DNA from: CAIPAT01 sp041665605 | Lineage (GTDB): Bacteria; Verrucomicrobiota; Lentisphaeria; Victivallales; Victivallaceae | Direction of reading: 5' to 3' | Length of the DNA stretch: 64,000 nucleotides | NCBI GenBank assembly: GCA_041665605.1 | Contig: JBAYIO010000008.1 | Coordinates: 17,021 to 81,020 of the forward strand | Shown: one piece after another, positions 56,267-64,000 of the stretch | How the letters are laid out: each line of letters starts with the position of its first letter | Numbering within the stretch: the stretch's first letter is position 1 | Made by a program: the position numbers and the translations under genes | Notes under the pieces: generated by a model | The model's database searches: none | What the model was told of the DNA's origin: nothing | What the model saw: only the letters and a program-made list of their open reading frames with translations

Positions 56267-56345
56267 TGGTCGGGATGGAGAGATTCGAACTCTCGACCTT
56301 TTGACCCCCAGTCAAACGCGCTAAACCAGACTGCGCTACATCCCG
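56267..56345 (-). tRNA. tRNA-Pro (anticodon GGG)
   Basis: On the minus strand the 7-bp acceptor CGGGATG/CATCCCG, D arm GCGC/GCGC, anticodon arm TTTGA-CTGGGGG-TCAAA (anticodon GGG), T arm GAGAG-TTCGAAT-CTCTC and an encoded ACCA end are all present. 79 bases including CCA. Confidence 0.95.
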
Positions 56346-56429
56346 GCAAACAAAAACAATACTTTTTTAAGATGCCGTAAAAGATGTTTTTTTCAAGTGA
56401 AAATAGCAACAAAACCGGAAAATTAATAG

Positions 56430-57593
56430 TTATTTTGCCGTCAGATCCTGAATTCGTATATTACTCCAGATGCTGCCGATTTTAATGACTTCCGGCGTGA
56501 AAGTTTCCGCATTTCGGCGGATTATCAGAAATGACGTCCTGGGGTAATCTTTTCGTATTTTTTCAGCAAATTCCGGGCCGTTGATAAAGATAGAGGTAGA
56601 AAGATAGTCAGCATCAACCGCTTTCGGCGTAATTACCGTCACCGCCAGCATGTCTGTTACCGGAATGCCTTTTTTCGCATCAATGATATGGGTATACTGC
56701 TTGTCGCCGATTATTACATAACGTTCATAGTTTCCGCTGGTTGACAGTGCCTGATCTTTCAATTCAACAGTACCGCAGATTTCACTCTTCTTCATTGGAT
56801 TGCGTACCGCAATGCTGTAAGCGCTTTTTGCAGGCGGCGGAGCAGGCAGGCAGTAGATATTTCCGCCAAGATTAATAGTGCCGCTATTGACTCCCATGCC
56901 CTTTATTGCATCAGAGGCCATGTCGACAGCAAACCCTTTGGCAATGCCGCCGAGATCAAATGCCATGCCCTTTACAGTAAATTGCACCGTATGCGCCTTG
57001 TCATTGAAAATTACCTTGTCAAGCCCCACCAGAGTCATCGCGTTCTTGATTTCCTGCTCGGAAGGCATCATTTCGCGGTTGCGGTAAAATCCCCAGACAT
57101 CCATCAGCGGCTTAACTGTTATATCAAAAGAATGGTCGGATATTTCGTAAGCCCGCCTGGAAATCTGCAACAGGTCCCAAAGCATCTGGGTACAACGGAA
57201 AGGTTTATCGGCAGCCGTGGCATTAAGCCGCGCAACTTCGCTTTTAGGATCAAAAATATTGCAGATGTCCTGAACATCCTGAAATACGTCCTGAACTTTG
57301 TCGGCAGCCTTGTCGGTGATTTCCTCAGGACCGTAAATTTTTACGGTAGCCATAGTTCCCATAACCGGATATACTCTTTCAACACTGGTTATCTGCATGG
57401 CAAACCCTGAGAGCGGAGGCGGCGGTTGTTTGTGCAGGGCTATCTTCTTATGAATGAATATTACCACAAATACGAGGACAATAATAATAAGCATGGAAAT
57501 CAGAATCTGGTTTCTGGAAATCCATACATTATTATCGTCATGGGGATGATCATGCCGGTCATGATGACTGTGGTGTTTTTCTTCGTCAGACAT
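56430..57593 (-). CDS. apbE: FAD:protein FMN transferase (ApbE family)
   Basis: 387 residues. N-terminal His/Asp-rich cytoplasmic stretch (HHSHHDRHDHPHDDN), one membrane helix (ILISMLIIIVLVFVVIFI), then the ApbE domain: MGTMATVKIYG, DVWGFYR, FDLGGIAKGFAVD, GGNIYC, THIIDAKKG. ApbE attaches FMN covalently to Rnf/Nqr-type flavoproteins at the membrane. The His-rich head is unusual and may bind metals. It starts 37 bases downstream of the xer gene stop on the same strand. Confidence 0.9.
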   Translation of the reverse strand: MSDEEKHHSHHDRHDHPHDDNNVWISRNQILISMLIIIVLVFVVIFIHKKIALHKQPPPPLSGFAMQITSVERVYPVMGTMATVKIYGPEEITDKAADKVQDVFQDVQDICNIFDPKSEVARLNATAADKPFRCTQMLWDLLQISRRAYEISDHSFDITVKPLMDVWGFYRNREMMPSEQEIKNAMTLVGLDKVIFNDKAHTVQFTVKGMAFDLGGIAKGFAVDMASDAIKGMGVNSGTINLGGNIYCLPAPPPAKSAYSIAVRNPMKKSEICGTVELKDQALSTSGNYERYVIIGDKQYTHIIDAKKGIPVTDMLAVTVITPKAVDADYLSTSIFINGPEFAEKIRKDYPRTSFLIIRRNAETFTPEVIKIGSIWSNIRIQDLTAK

Positions 57594-57630
57594 GATTTAC
57601 AAACTCCTTTTATGTTTAGAACGTAAACAT

Positions 57631-58524
57631 TTATCCGCGAGGATGAAACTTTTTATGCACCTGAATCAGGCGTTTCTGGTCGACATGCGTATAAATCTGG
57701 GTCGTACTGATGTCCGCATGCCCCAGCATTTCCTGAATCACTCTCAAATCGGCGCCGTTCTCCAGCAGATGACTGGCAAACGAATGCCGCAACGTATGAG
57801 GGTAAATATTTTTATTTATTCCGGCCAGTTTGGCCGCCTCCTTTACAATATTCCAAATCCATTCGCGGTCAAGCGGTTTTCCATTTTTAGACAGAAAAAC
57901 AGCCGTCTGACGTTCGTCTTTCAATAATTGCGGCCGCAATTCATCCAGAAAGCGGCGAAGCAGTCTTTGCGCGGGCTTTCCCATCGGCACAATCCGTTCC
58001 TTGCTCCCCTTCCCTTTCACCAGCAGAATCTCTTCGTCAAAACGGACATTGCCGACTTGCAGCCCGGCAGCCTCGGACACGCGCAATCCACAGGCATAAA
58101 GGACTTCAAGAATAGTACGGTTGCGAAAAATCAGAGGGTCTTTGCCGGTGGCGGGATAGACTGTCAGCAGCGCGTCAACTTCTTTCGGAGAGAGAAAGTC
58201 CGGCAGCAGTTTCCACAGTTTTGGAGAATCCATCACATCAGTAATGTCTTTGGCAATAAGCCGTTCCTGAAAGAGATAACGGAAAAACATCTTGATTGAA
58301 ACCAGCCGGCGGGCCAGTGTCGCCGGTTCCATCCCGCTGTCTTTAAGATCACCGAGATAGCTCAGAATGTCGTCACGGTTGACTGTGCCGTAATCTTTAC
58401 GCCCGTTTTTCTCGAGCCAGGCGACAAAATCCCGGAGATCGGAAGAATATGCCATCACCGAATTAACGCTCAAGCCGCGCTCGAGAGTCAGGTATCCTGC
58501 GAAATGTTCAATTGCACGTTCCAT
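57631..58524 (-). CDS. xerD: XerC/XerD tyrosine recombinase
   Basis: 297 residues, the usual Xer length. SAM-like core-binding N-terminus (FAGYLTLERGLSVNSVMAYS) and catalytic domain: R in ACGLRVSEAAGL, HxxR in PHTLRHSFASHL, LGHADISTTQIYTHV with the catalytic Tyr. Resolves chromosome dimers at dif with its partner. Whether C or D cannot be decided firmly; D is favoured. Confidence 0.9.
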   Translation of the reverse strand: MERAIEHFAGYLTLERGLSVNSVMAYSSDLRDFVAWLEKNGRKDYGTVNRDDILSYLGDLKDSGMEPATLARRLVSIKMFFRYLFQERLIAKDITDVMDSPKLWKLLPDFLSPKEVDALLTVYPATGKDPLIFRNRTILEVLYACGLRVSEAAGLQVGNVRFDEEILLVKGKGSKERIVPMGKPAQRLLRRFLDELRPQLLKDERQTAVFLSKNGKPLDREWIWNIVKEAAKLAGINKNIYPHTLRHSFASHLLENGADLRVIQEMLGHADISTTQIYTHVDQKRLIQVHKKFHPRG

Positions 58525-58557
58525 TTTTGCCCTGAGTTATTACAGCACCATAATCAT

Positions 58558-58578
58558 ATGCGGTTAAAATAACCGCAT
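58558..58578. other. Perfect 9-bp hairpin between araC-type and xer genes
   Basis: ATGCGGTTA, loop AAA, TAACCGCAT. No T-run follows on either strand, so terminator function is uncertain. Nothing else is seen in this 117-base gap. Confidence 0.5.
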
Positions 58579-58641
58579 CCATCCGGCTTTACAATATCAA
58601 TGATCTACTCCGCCGATTAATACACCGTCATTCCGACTGCG

Positions 58642-59514
58642 CTACTCCTGGCTTTTCATGATAAACTTCCGGTGTTCAAGCGGCGAACATTTCATCCGGC
58701 GGCGGAACTGGCGGCAGAAGTAATTGCTGTCCGAAAAACCGCAGGAGGAAGCAATCTCGCTGATAGTCATATCCGGAAAAGAAAGCAGTGCGCAGGCTTT
58801 CTTGATTCGAGCCCGCAGCAGATATTCCACCGGCGAGCAACCGACGAAACGGTTGAAAAAGCGGGTCAGCGTACTGTTGGACATGCCGGACATACTCGCC
58901 ATTTTATTTCTGGTCCACGGTTTGGCGCTGTCTTCCGCCACCGCCGCCATCACTCTGGCCAGTCGGAGCATCGGACCGATGGCGTTTTGCGTCTGTCCGG
59001 CTGCATAATAGCGTGACAGCAGTGCAATCAGTTCCATAAATGCGGCGGTCACCATCATCCGGTATCCGGCTGACTTTCCTTCCTGCTCTGACTCCATCCG
59101 TTCCACGCGGCTCATGATCTCCCGCAATTCCGGCGGTTTCAGGCGCATCGCGCCGCCGGCGGCGGATTGGAACTGCGGAGCCAGCATAAACAGCGCATGG
59201 AATGCCGGAAACCGGGCCAGCTCGAGCAAAGGATTGTCAAACCCTGAAATATTAAACATAATATTGACCAGCGTCAGACCCTCGACTTTCCGGTATCCAT
59301 GTTTCATGCTGCCGTGAATTACAAACACATCCCCTGCTTCAATAATACAACTGTTGTGCGGCGTAAAATGCTCCCCCCTGCCCCCGTAAACTATTACCAG
59401 CTCGGCAAATTCGTGCGAATGCAATTCGTATTCCGGCTGCGGGGAACGGCGCACAACCTTTACGGCAAGCTGATTGTCATCAATAAATTCTGATAATGTC
59501 AGCAATTCTTTCAT
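58642..59514 (-). CDS. AraC-family regulator, likely of the rhamnose operon
   Basis: 290 residues. Cupin-like N-terminal sensor (YELHSHEFAELVIVYGGRGE, HFTPHNSCIIEAGDVFVIHG) and C-terminal AraC HTH pair (ASMSGMSNSTLTRFFNRFVG, MTISEIASSCGFSDSNYFCR). This is the RhaS/RhaR-type domain order, and the gene is divergent from rhaD-rhaA, so rhamnose control is likely. Confidence 0.85.
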   Translation of the reverse strand: MKELLTLSEFIDDNQLAVKVVRRSPQPEYELHSHEFAELVIVYGGRGEHFTPHNSCIIEAGDVFVIHGSMKHGYRKVEGLTLVNIMFNISGFDNPLLELARFPAFHALFMLAPQFQSAAGGAMRLKPPELREIMSRVERMESEQEGKSAGYRMMVTAAFMELIALLSRYYAAGQTQNAIGPMLRLARVMAAVAEDSAKPWTRNKMASMSGMSNSTLTRFFNRFVGCSPVEYLLRARIKKACALLSFPDMTISEIASSCGFSDSNYFCRQFRRRMKCSPLEHRKFIMKSQE

Positions 59515-59535
59515 CCATTAAACCTGTATAATTAA

Positions 59536-59576
59536 AGTATTGACACAATAATACTATTTTTTGATTTTTTAGTCAA
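59536..59576 (-). promoter_or_regulatory. Promoter of the AraC-type gene and adjacent inverted repeat
   Basis: On the minus strand TTGACT, 17 bases, TATTAT (59576-59548). The inverted repeat AGTATT-8 nt-AATACT (59536-59555) overlaps the -10 region and could be a regulator site in the rhaD intergenic region. Confidence 0.65.
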
Positions 59577-59669
59577 GGCGTGAAATGATGTTTTCCTGTA
59601 ATATATTAGATATGAACCTATATTCCGCAGTTGAATAATATAATTTTGAATTAATGATTAAGGAGCACC

Positions 59670-60479
59670 ATGCAGAAACTGATTGATGAAATAAAAAAAA
59701 CAAGCGGCGACATGGCACGCCGCGGCTGGGCGGAATCAAACGGCGGCAACATCAGTCTCAGGTTAAATGAAGAGAGGTATCAGGCGTTCAACGGTTTTCC
59801 ACCCAAATCCGGCCGGGTGAAACTGCCAATGGCAATGCCTAAAATTGCCGGAGAACGTTTTCTGGTTACCGGTACCGGGCGTTTTTTACGCAATATCGAA
59901 ATCGCACCGGAAAAAAATACAGGTGTTATTGAGATTGACTCCAGGGGAGAAGCCTATCAACTGCTTTGGGGCTACGAACCGGCTGGAGCTCCAACTTCAG
60001 AACTTCCGGCGCATTTGCTGTCGCATTGCCGGATCAAAGAAAAAACCAGTAACCAGTCGTTCGCGTTTATACATACTCATCCTGACAGCGTGATTGCACT
60101 TACTTATGCGGTTGCCAGTCTGGATACAAAAAGCCTGAGCCGCCTGCTTTGGCAGAGTCATGCCGAATGCATAGTGGTCTTTCCGCAGGGAGTGGAATTT
60201 TTGCCATGGATGATGGCCGGCAGCATGGATTTGGGCAAGGCCACCGCGGATGCTATTTCGCGCAGAAATCTGGCGGTCTGGCAGTTCCACGGCATTTGCG
60301 GATGCGGACGGAATCTGGACGAAGCATTCGGACGCATTGACGTAGCCGAGAAAGCCGCCGGAATTTGTCTTCAGGTAATGGCGGCAGGCGGGGCTAAACA
60401 GACCTTGAGTGACGTTCAATTGCGCGCAATTGCCGCAAATTTTAAATGTCCGCTGGACGAAACGATTTTTGACTGTTAA
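59670..60479 (+). CDS. rhaD: Rhamnulose-1-phosphate aldolase (class II aldolase)
   Basis: 269 residues. Splits L-rhamnulose 1-phosphate into DHAP and L-lactaldehyde. Class II aldolase motifs: WAESNGGNISLRLN near the start, VTGTGRFLRN, and zinc ligands in FIHTHPDSVIALTY with a later His in WQFHGICGCGR. AAGGAG ribosome site. It precedes rhaA; no rhamnulokinase is in the window. Confidence 0.9.
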   Translation: MQKLIDEIKKTSGDMARRGWAESNGGNISLRLNEERYQAFNGFPPKSGRVKLPMAMPKIAGERFLVTGTGRFLRNIEIAPEKNTGVIEIDSRGEAYQLLWGYEPAGAPTSELPAHLLSHCRIKEKTSNQSFAFIHTHPDSVIALTYAVASLDTKSLSRLLWQSHAECIVVFPQGVEFLPWMMAGSMDLGKATADAISRRNLAVWQFHGICGCGRNLDEAFGRIDVAEKAAGICLQVMAAGGAKQTLSDVQLRAIAANFKCPLDETIFDC

Positions 60480-60541
60480 CCGGACTTTAGTATTTTTCAG
60501 TAAAATAGCTATCTATAAAACCAATAATCTGGAGAATGAAC

Positions 60542-61795
60542 ATGAAAAATGTCGATAAAGCTTATGAACTGGCTCGTGAACGTTACGCGGAAATCGGAGT
60601 GGATACGGATGCGGCAATGGCGAAACTGGCGGAGGTTCCGATCAGCCTCCATTGCTGGCAGGGAGATGACGTCAACGGTTTTGAAGGCAGCGGCGAGTTG
60701 ACCGGCGGCATTCAGGTGACCGGCAATTATCCCGGCAAGGCGCGCACGCCGGGCGAACTGCGTCAGGATCTGGACCTGGCCATGAAGCTGATCCCCGGCA
60801 GGCAGCGGTTGAACGTACATTCCATCTATGCGGAAACCGGCGGCGAGAAAGTCGAACGCAATCAGCTTGAAGCCAGGCATTTCCGCAACTGGATCGACTG
60901 GGCCGGACAGCACGGCATCGGCCTGGATTTCAATGGTTCGTTCTTTTCGCACCCGCTGGCTGACGCGGGAACCACGCTCAGCAGCGCGGACGAAGGAATC
61001 CGGAATTTCTGGATTGAGCACGGCATCGCCTGCCGCCGCATCGGCGCGGCAATGGGCAAAGAACTCGGCACCCCCGCAGTAACCAATATCTGGATACCCG
61101 ACGGCAGCAAAGACATTCCGGCGGACCGGCTCGCACCGCGGCTGCGCCTGAAAGACTCGCTGGACCGTATTCTGAGCGAAAAAATTGATCCGAAGCACAA
61201 TCTTGACGCGGTGGAATGCAAACTGTTCGGCATCGGTTCCGAATCTTATGTCGTCGGCTCGCATGAATTCTATATGGGCTATGCGGTTAAGAATAATTTG
61301 CTGCTCTGCCTTGATGCCGGACATTTCCATCCAACCGAAGTCATTTCCGACAAAATTACCAGCGCCCTGGCCTTTCTGCCGGAAATCCTGCTTCACGTCA
61401 GCCGCGGCGTCCGCTGGGACAGCGACCATGTAGTAATCCTCAATGACGAACTGTTCGCGATAGCACAGGAAATCATCCGCCATGATTTCTGCGACCGGGT
61501 ACATATCGGACTGGATTATTTTGACGCATCCATCAACCGTATCGCCGCCTGGGTTATCGGCAGCCGCGCCATGAACAAGGCGCTCCTGGCCGCACTGCTG
61601 GAACCGGCAGCCAAGCTCAAGCAGTTCGAACGCGACGGCGATTTCACTTCCCGGCTGGCAATGTTTGAGGAACTCAAATCCATGCCGTCCGGCGCGGTGT
61701 GGGATTATTATTGCATGAAACAGCAGGTTCCGGCCGGCGACGCCTGGTTGAAAGAAGTCAAAAATTATGAGGCGGACGTACTGTCGAAACGCTGA
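60542..61795 (+). CDS. rhaA: L-rhamnose isomerase
   Basis: 417 residues, the usual length. Converts L-rhamnose to L-rhamnulose in the cytoplasm. Recognisable pieces: VPISLHCWQGDDVNGFEG, GGIQVTGNYPGKARTP, RLNVHSIYAE, NWIDWAGQHGIGLDFNGSFF, CRRIGAAMGKELGTPAVTNI, CLDAGHFHPTEVISDKI and VRWDSDHVVILNDEL (metal ligands). Start 60542 is chosen over 60536 because GGAG then lies 7 bases upstream. Confidence 0.95.
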   Translation: MKNVDKAYELARERYAEIGVDTDAAMAKLAEVPISLHCWQGDDVNGFEGSGELTGGIQVTGNYPGKARTPGELRQDLDLAMKLIPGRQRLNVHSIYAETGGEKVERNQLEARHFRNWIDWAGQHGIGLDFNGSFFSHPLADAGTTLSSADEGIRNFWIEHGIACRRIGAAMGKELGTPAVTNIWIPDGSKDIPADRLAPRLRLKDSLDRILSEKIDPKHNLDAVECKLFGIGSESYVVGSHEFYMGYAVKNNLLLCLDAGHFHPTEVISDKITSALAFLPEILLHVSRGVRWDSDHVVILNDELFAIAQEIIRHDFCDRVHIGLDYFDASINRIAAWVIGSRAMNKALLAALLEPAAKLKQFERDGDFTSRLAMFEELKSMPSGAVWDYYCMKQQVPAGDAWLKEVKNYEADVLSKR

Positions 61796-61924
61796 GAAAG
61801 TCAGTATCCTGAAAATCCGCAGAAATCTGTCAGTGAAAAAAAACTTTATCTGAATTGAGGTTTCAGACTGGTAGAGTATATTACTGCTTGTGAACAGAAC
61901 AACTCTATCTGGAGATTTCAGACA

Positions 61925-62830
61925 ATGTCGCAAAAAATGAATACGCAGGAAACTGTGGCAATAGTCGGGCTGGGCCTGCTGGGCGCATCGCTGGGCATGG
62001 CGCTGCGGGACAAAGGTATTAAGCGTCTGGGCTGGACCCGCCGGGCGGACGTCAGGGAATGGGCGGTGAAAGAAAACGTCATTGACGGCACCGCTGATGA
62101 AATTCATGACGTCCTGTCGCAGGCGGATATCACCGTGCTTTGCCTGCCGATTCCGGAAATAATGAACTATATCGAACGCCATGCCGCAAGCTGGAAACCG
62201 GGTTCCATCGTTACCGATATCGGCAGCGTCAAGGAAGTGGTGGTTGAATGCGGCGAAAAGAATCTGCTGCCGCGCGGAGTGCATTTCGTCGGCGGTCATC
62301 CGATGGCCGGGACGGAGAAATCCGGCCCCGCCGCCGCGTTTCCGGCTCTCTACAACAATGCCGAAGTATTTGTCACCGCGACCTCCAACACCTGCCCGGA
62401 TGCATTTGCCAGAATTATAAAATTCTGGGAAGACATCAACACCAGGACGGTGAAGATCGGGGTGCGGGAACATGATATTCTGGTGGCCCATACCAGTCAT
62501 ATTTCCCATGTTCTGGCGCTGGCGCTTACCCAGGCGGTGCTGGACTGTCCGGAAAAAGAGCAGAGATTGCGTTATTCCGGCTGTGCCACCGGCTTCCGCG
62601 ACACTTCCAGAATAACCTCGTCCTCCCCCCAAATGTGGCGGGAGATCATCGAGAACAACCAGCCGGCGGTGCTGAAGACCGTCAAGGAACTTGAAAAACG
62701 GTGGCGGCATCTCCGGCAGATCATTGAAAGCAAACAGTACGACCAGCTCCAGGAGGAGTTTACTAAAGGCAAGAAACTGCGCGATGACTGGATAAAGTAC
62801 AAGAACACTACTCAAAATTGCAACTGGTGA
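61925..62830 (+). CDS. tyrA: Prephenate dehydrogenase (TyrA family)
   Basis: 301 residues. NAD(P)-binding VAIVGLGLLGASLGMALRDK, then DIGSVKEVVV, HFVGGHPMAGTEKSGPAAAF and LVAHTSHISHVLALAL, the standard TyrA motifs. It oxidatively decarboxylates prephenate (or arogenate) for tyrosine synthesis. No chorismate mutase or ACT domain is attached. GGAG ribosome site; three bases before the ABC ATPase gene. Confidence 0.9.
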   Translation: MSQKMNTQETVAIVGLGLLGASLGMALRDKGIKRLGWTRRADVREWAVKENVIDGTADEIHDVLSQADITVLCLPIPEIMNYIERHAASWKPGSIVTDIGSVKEVVVECGEKNLLPRGVHFVGGHPMAGTEKSGPAAAFPALYNNAEVFVTATSNTCPDAFARIIKFWEDINTRTVKIGVREHDILVAHTSHISHVLALALTQAVLDCPEKEQRLRYSGCATGFRDTSRITSSSPQMWREIIENNQPAVLKTVKELEKRWRHLRQIIESKQYDQLQEEFTKGKKLRDDWIKYKNTTQNCNW

Positions 62831-62833
62831 AAA

Positions 62834-63628
62834 ATGACTGACGCGGAATATGTAATACGGATCGAAAAAGCCAAAGTTTATCTCGATGACCGCCTGATTC
62901 TGAAAAACCTCAACTGGAAAGTCCGCCGCGGCGAACACTGGTTCATCCTCGGAGCCAACGGCGCGGGCAAAACTACGCTGGTAAAAACACTGATGGGATT
63001 TGTCTGGCCGCTTCACGGGGCGACCGTCGAGGTTCTCGGACACACTTACGGTCATGTCGACCTGGCGGAAGTCCGCAAGGATATTGCCTGGGTGAGCCCG
63101 TTTATCCAGCAATGGACGTCCTCCCGGTGGACCGGGCTGGAAATGGTAATCTCCGGACTTGACGGCACACTCGGACTGTTCAGAAAACCGGAAGAGGCTG
63201 AAATCAAACATGCCTTGAGAGTTATGAAGAAACTCGATTGCGCGCATCTGGCGAAGCGTAAAATCGGCTGGATGTCTTCCGGCGAACAGGTGAAACTGCT
63301 GATCGGCCGGGCGCTGATCTGCAATCCGCAATTGATGATCCTCGACGAGGCCTGCGTCCATCTGGACCTGAAAAGCCGGGAATATCTGCTTGACACGGTA
63401 AATGAGATGGCGCAGCGCGAAGATTCCCCGACGATGATTTTCATTACCCAGCGACTGGAAGAACTGCTGCCGTCGTTTGAACACGGGCTTATCATCCGGG
63501 AAGGCCGGATTATCGCCTCCGGTTCCCGGTCGGAAATTATAACTGAAGAAAACCTGTATAAGACCTTTGACATAAAAGTCCATCTGCGAAAATCCGCCAG
63601 CGGCAGAATCTGGCCGGCCCTGGAATAA
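62834..63628 (+). CDS. ABC-type ATPase (ModF-like)
   Basis: 264 residues. Walker A GANGAGKTTLV, signature MSSGEQVKLLIGRAL in place of LSGGQ, Walker B LMILDEACVHLD, and H-loop replaced by Gln (FITQRLEEL). The order WFILGANGAGKTTL and DLAEVRKDIAWVSPFIQQ resembles ModF-like or ABC-F-adjacent single-ATPase proteins. No permease is next to it in the window. Transport substrate, if any, unknown. Confidence 0.8.
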   Translation: MTDAEYVIRIEKAKVYLDDRLILKNLNWKVRRGEHWFILGANGAGKTTLVKTLMGFVWPLHGATVEVLGHTYGHVDLAEVRKDIAWVSPFIQQWTSSRWTGLEMVISGLDGTLGLFRKPEEAEIKHALRVMKKLDCAHLAKRKIGWMSSGEQVKLLIGRALICNPQLMILDEACVHLDLKSREYLLDTVNEMAQREDSPTMIFITQRLEELLPSFEHGLIIREGRIIASGSRSEIITEENLYKTFDIKVHLRKSASGRIWPALE

Positions 63629-63705
63629 ATATCCCATTGCCGGACGCTGGTTAAGGTTCTCGTTAACTAATGACATTTCGGACATCTCCTGCCCTCTTTT
63701 TGGAC

Positions 63706-63816
63706 ACCACATTCCGAGTAATTGGAGCGCCGTTGAGCACAATGTGTTTCAGTTTTCATAAACACTCCGATACTTTGGAGTGCCGTTGAGCATAATGCCT
63801 TTCAAGTTTTCACTCA
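63706..63816. repeat. Two imperfect ~53-bp direct repeats
   Basis: TTGGAGCGCCGTTGAGCA (63721-) and TTGGAGTGCCGTTGAGCA (63775-), each continued by AATG...TTTCA.GTTTTCA. On the minus strand both read as LKxIxLNGxP-type peptides. No gene is recognised. Confidence 0.7.
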
Positions 63817-63920
63817 TTTTGGACACGCCTTCCCGCCCAGCCCATGCGGCCAGCATAACAAACCGGGCAACCGCCCGCACTCCGGTCGAGTAGACATAAT
63901 ATGGTCTTCTGCGTTTAGGT

Positions 63921-63998
63921 TTATTTTGTATTCCCTGTTATCTCCGCCCTTTCGGTTTGCGGAGTGTCACAATATTCCAACCATTCGAAGAAGACTTC
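63921..63998 (-). CDS. Possible 3' end of a minus-strand gene
   Basis: One minus-strand frame enters from the right edge and reads EVFFEWLEYCDTPQTERAEI before a short end and TAA. The composition looks protein-like but is too short to assign; another minus frame is also open until 63938. Confidence 0.3.
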   Translation of the reverse strand, partial: EVFFEWLEYCDTPQTERAEITGNTK

Positions 63999-64000
63999 AA

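Noticed and set aside
60509..63742. A 1077-codon open frame on the minus strand
   Set aside because: It is antisense to rhaA, tyrA and the ABC ATPase, which have clear homology. The translation has no recognisable domain and reflects codon bias.

Overview
The window holds two different kinds of DNA. Bases 1 to about 40,520 are a siphovirus-type prophage or phage genome, almost entirely on the + strand. From about 40,760 to the end is ordinary bacterial chromosome. The host looks like a Gram-negative member of the PVC group, possibly Lentisphaerota (Victivallis-like). The hints are two planctomycete/lentisphaerote-style FAD-dependent oxidoreductases, a GH36 alpha-galactosidase, a rhamnose operon, URO-D-family and PocR/AraC genes, and an LplT-PlsC-Aas fusion. 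No rRNA is present, so the taxonomy is inference.

Phage early region (1-12.9 kb): a tightly packed operon with DUF2303, an expanded C5-cytosine methyltransferase, a DUF6291-like replication protein, a frameshifted Dam methylase, a radical SAM enzyme, a PAPS-reductase/PP-loop protein, a DnaC-like loader with a decayed P-loop, DUF5131 (Gp37/Gp68), an ASCH-like protein, a dNMP-kinase-like protein, a DUF4406 nucleotide-enzyme-like protein and a tyrosine recombinase. The density of nucleotide-, methyl- and sulfur-chemistry genes suggests nucleic-acid modification.

Late region (13-37.5 kb): GpA-type large terminase, a second DNA methyltransferase, a lone minus-strand HTH regulator with a near-consensus promoter and operators, a gpW-like protein, lambda-type portal, prohead protease, Mu gpT-like capsid, DUF2190 decoration protein, neck/tail-completion proteins, tail tube, tail chaperone with a -1 frame extension, tape measure, a LamG-like tail protein, a papain-like protease, a lipoprotein and Ser/Pro-rich virion proteins. 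The phage ends with a Stealth/GT2 fusion, a second putative glycosyltransferase and a 48-residue stand-alone NrdD glycyl-radical domain.

The most striking large-scale property is that many phage intergenic gaps carry short tandem heptamer or nonamer repeats and small hairpins. These run in frame into several proteins. I saw none of these families in the 23 kb of chromosome.

Chromosomal region: STAS protein and an atypical CDF transporter; a membrane protein; marR with lplT-plsC-aas and a clear operator; an FAD oxidoreductase and a divergent PocR/AraC regulator; alpha-galactosidase; M14 peptidase, iclR, FAD oxidoreductase and URO-D genes sharing a putative operator; tRNA-Pro(GGG); xerC/D and apbE; an AraC regulator divergent from rhaD-rhaA; tyrA and an ABC ATPase. 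The last 370 bases hold two imperfect direct repeats and the possible tail of a minus-strand gene.
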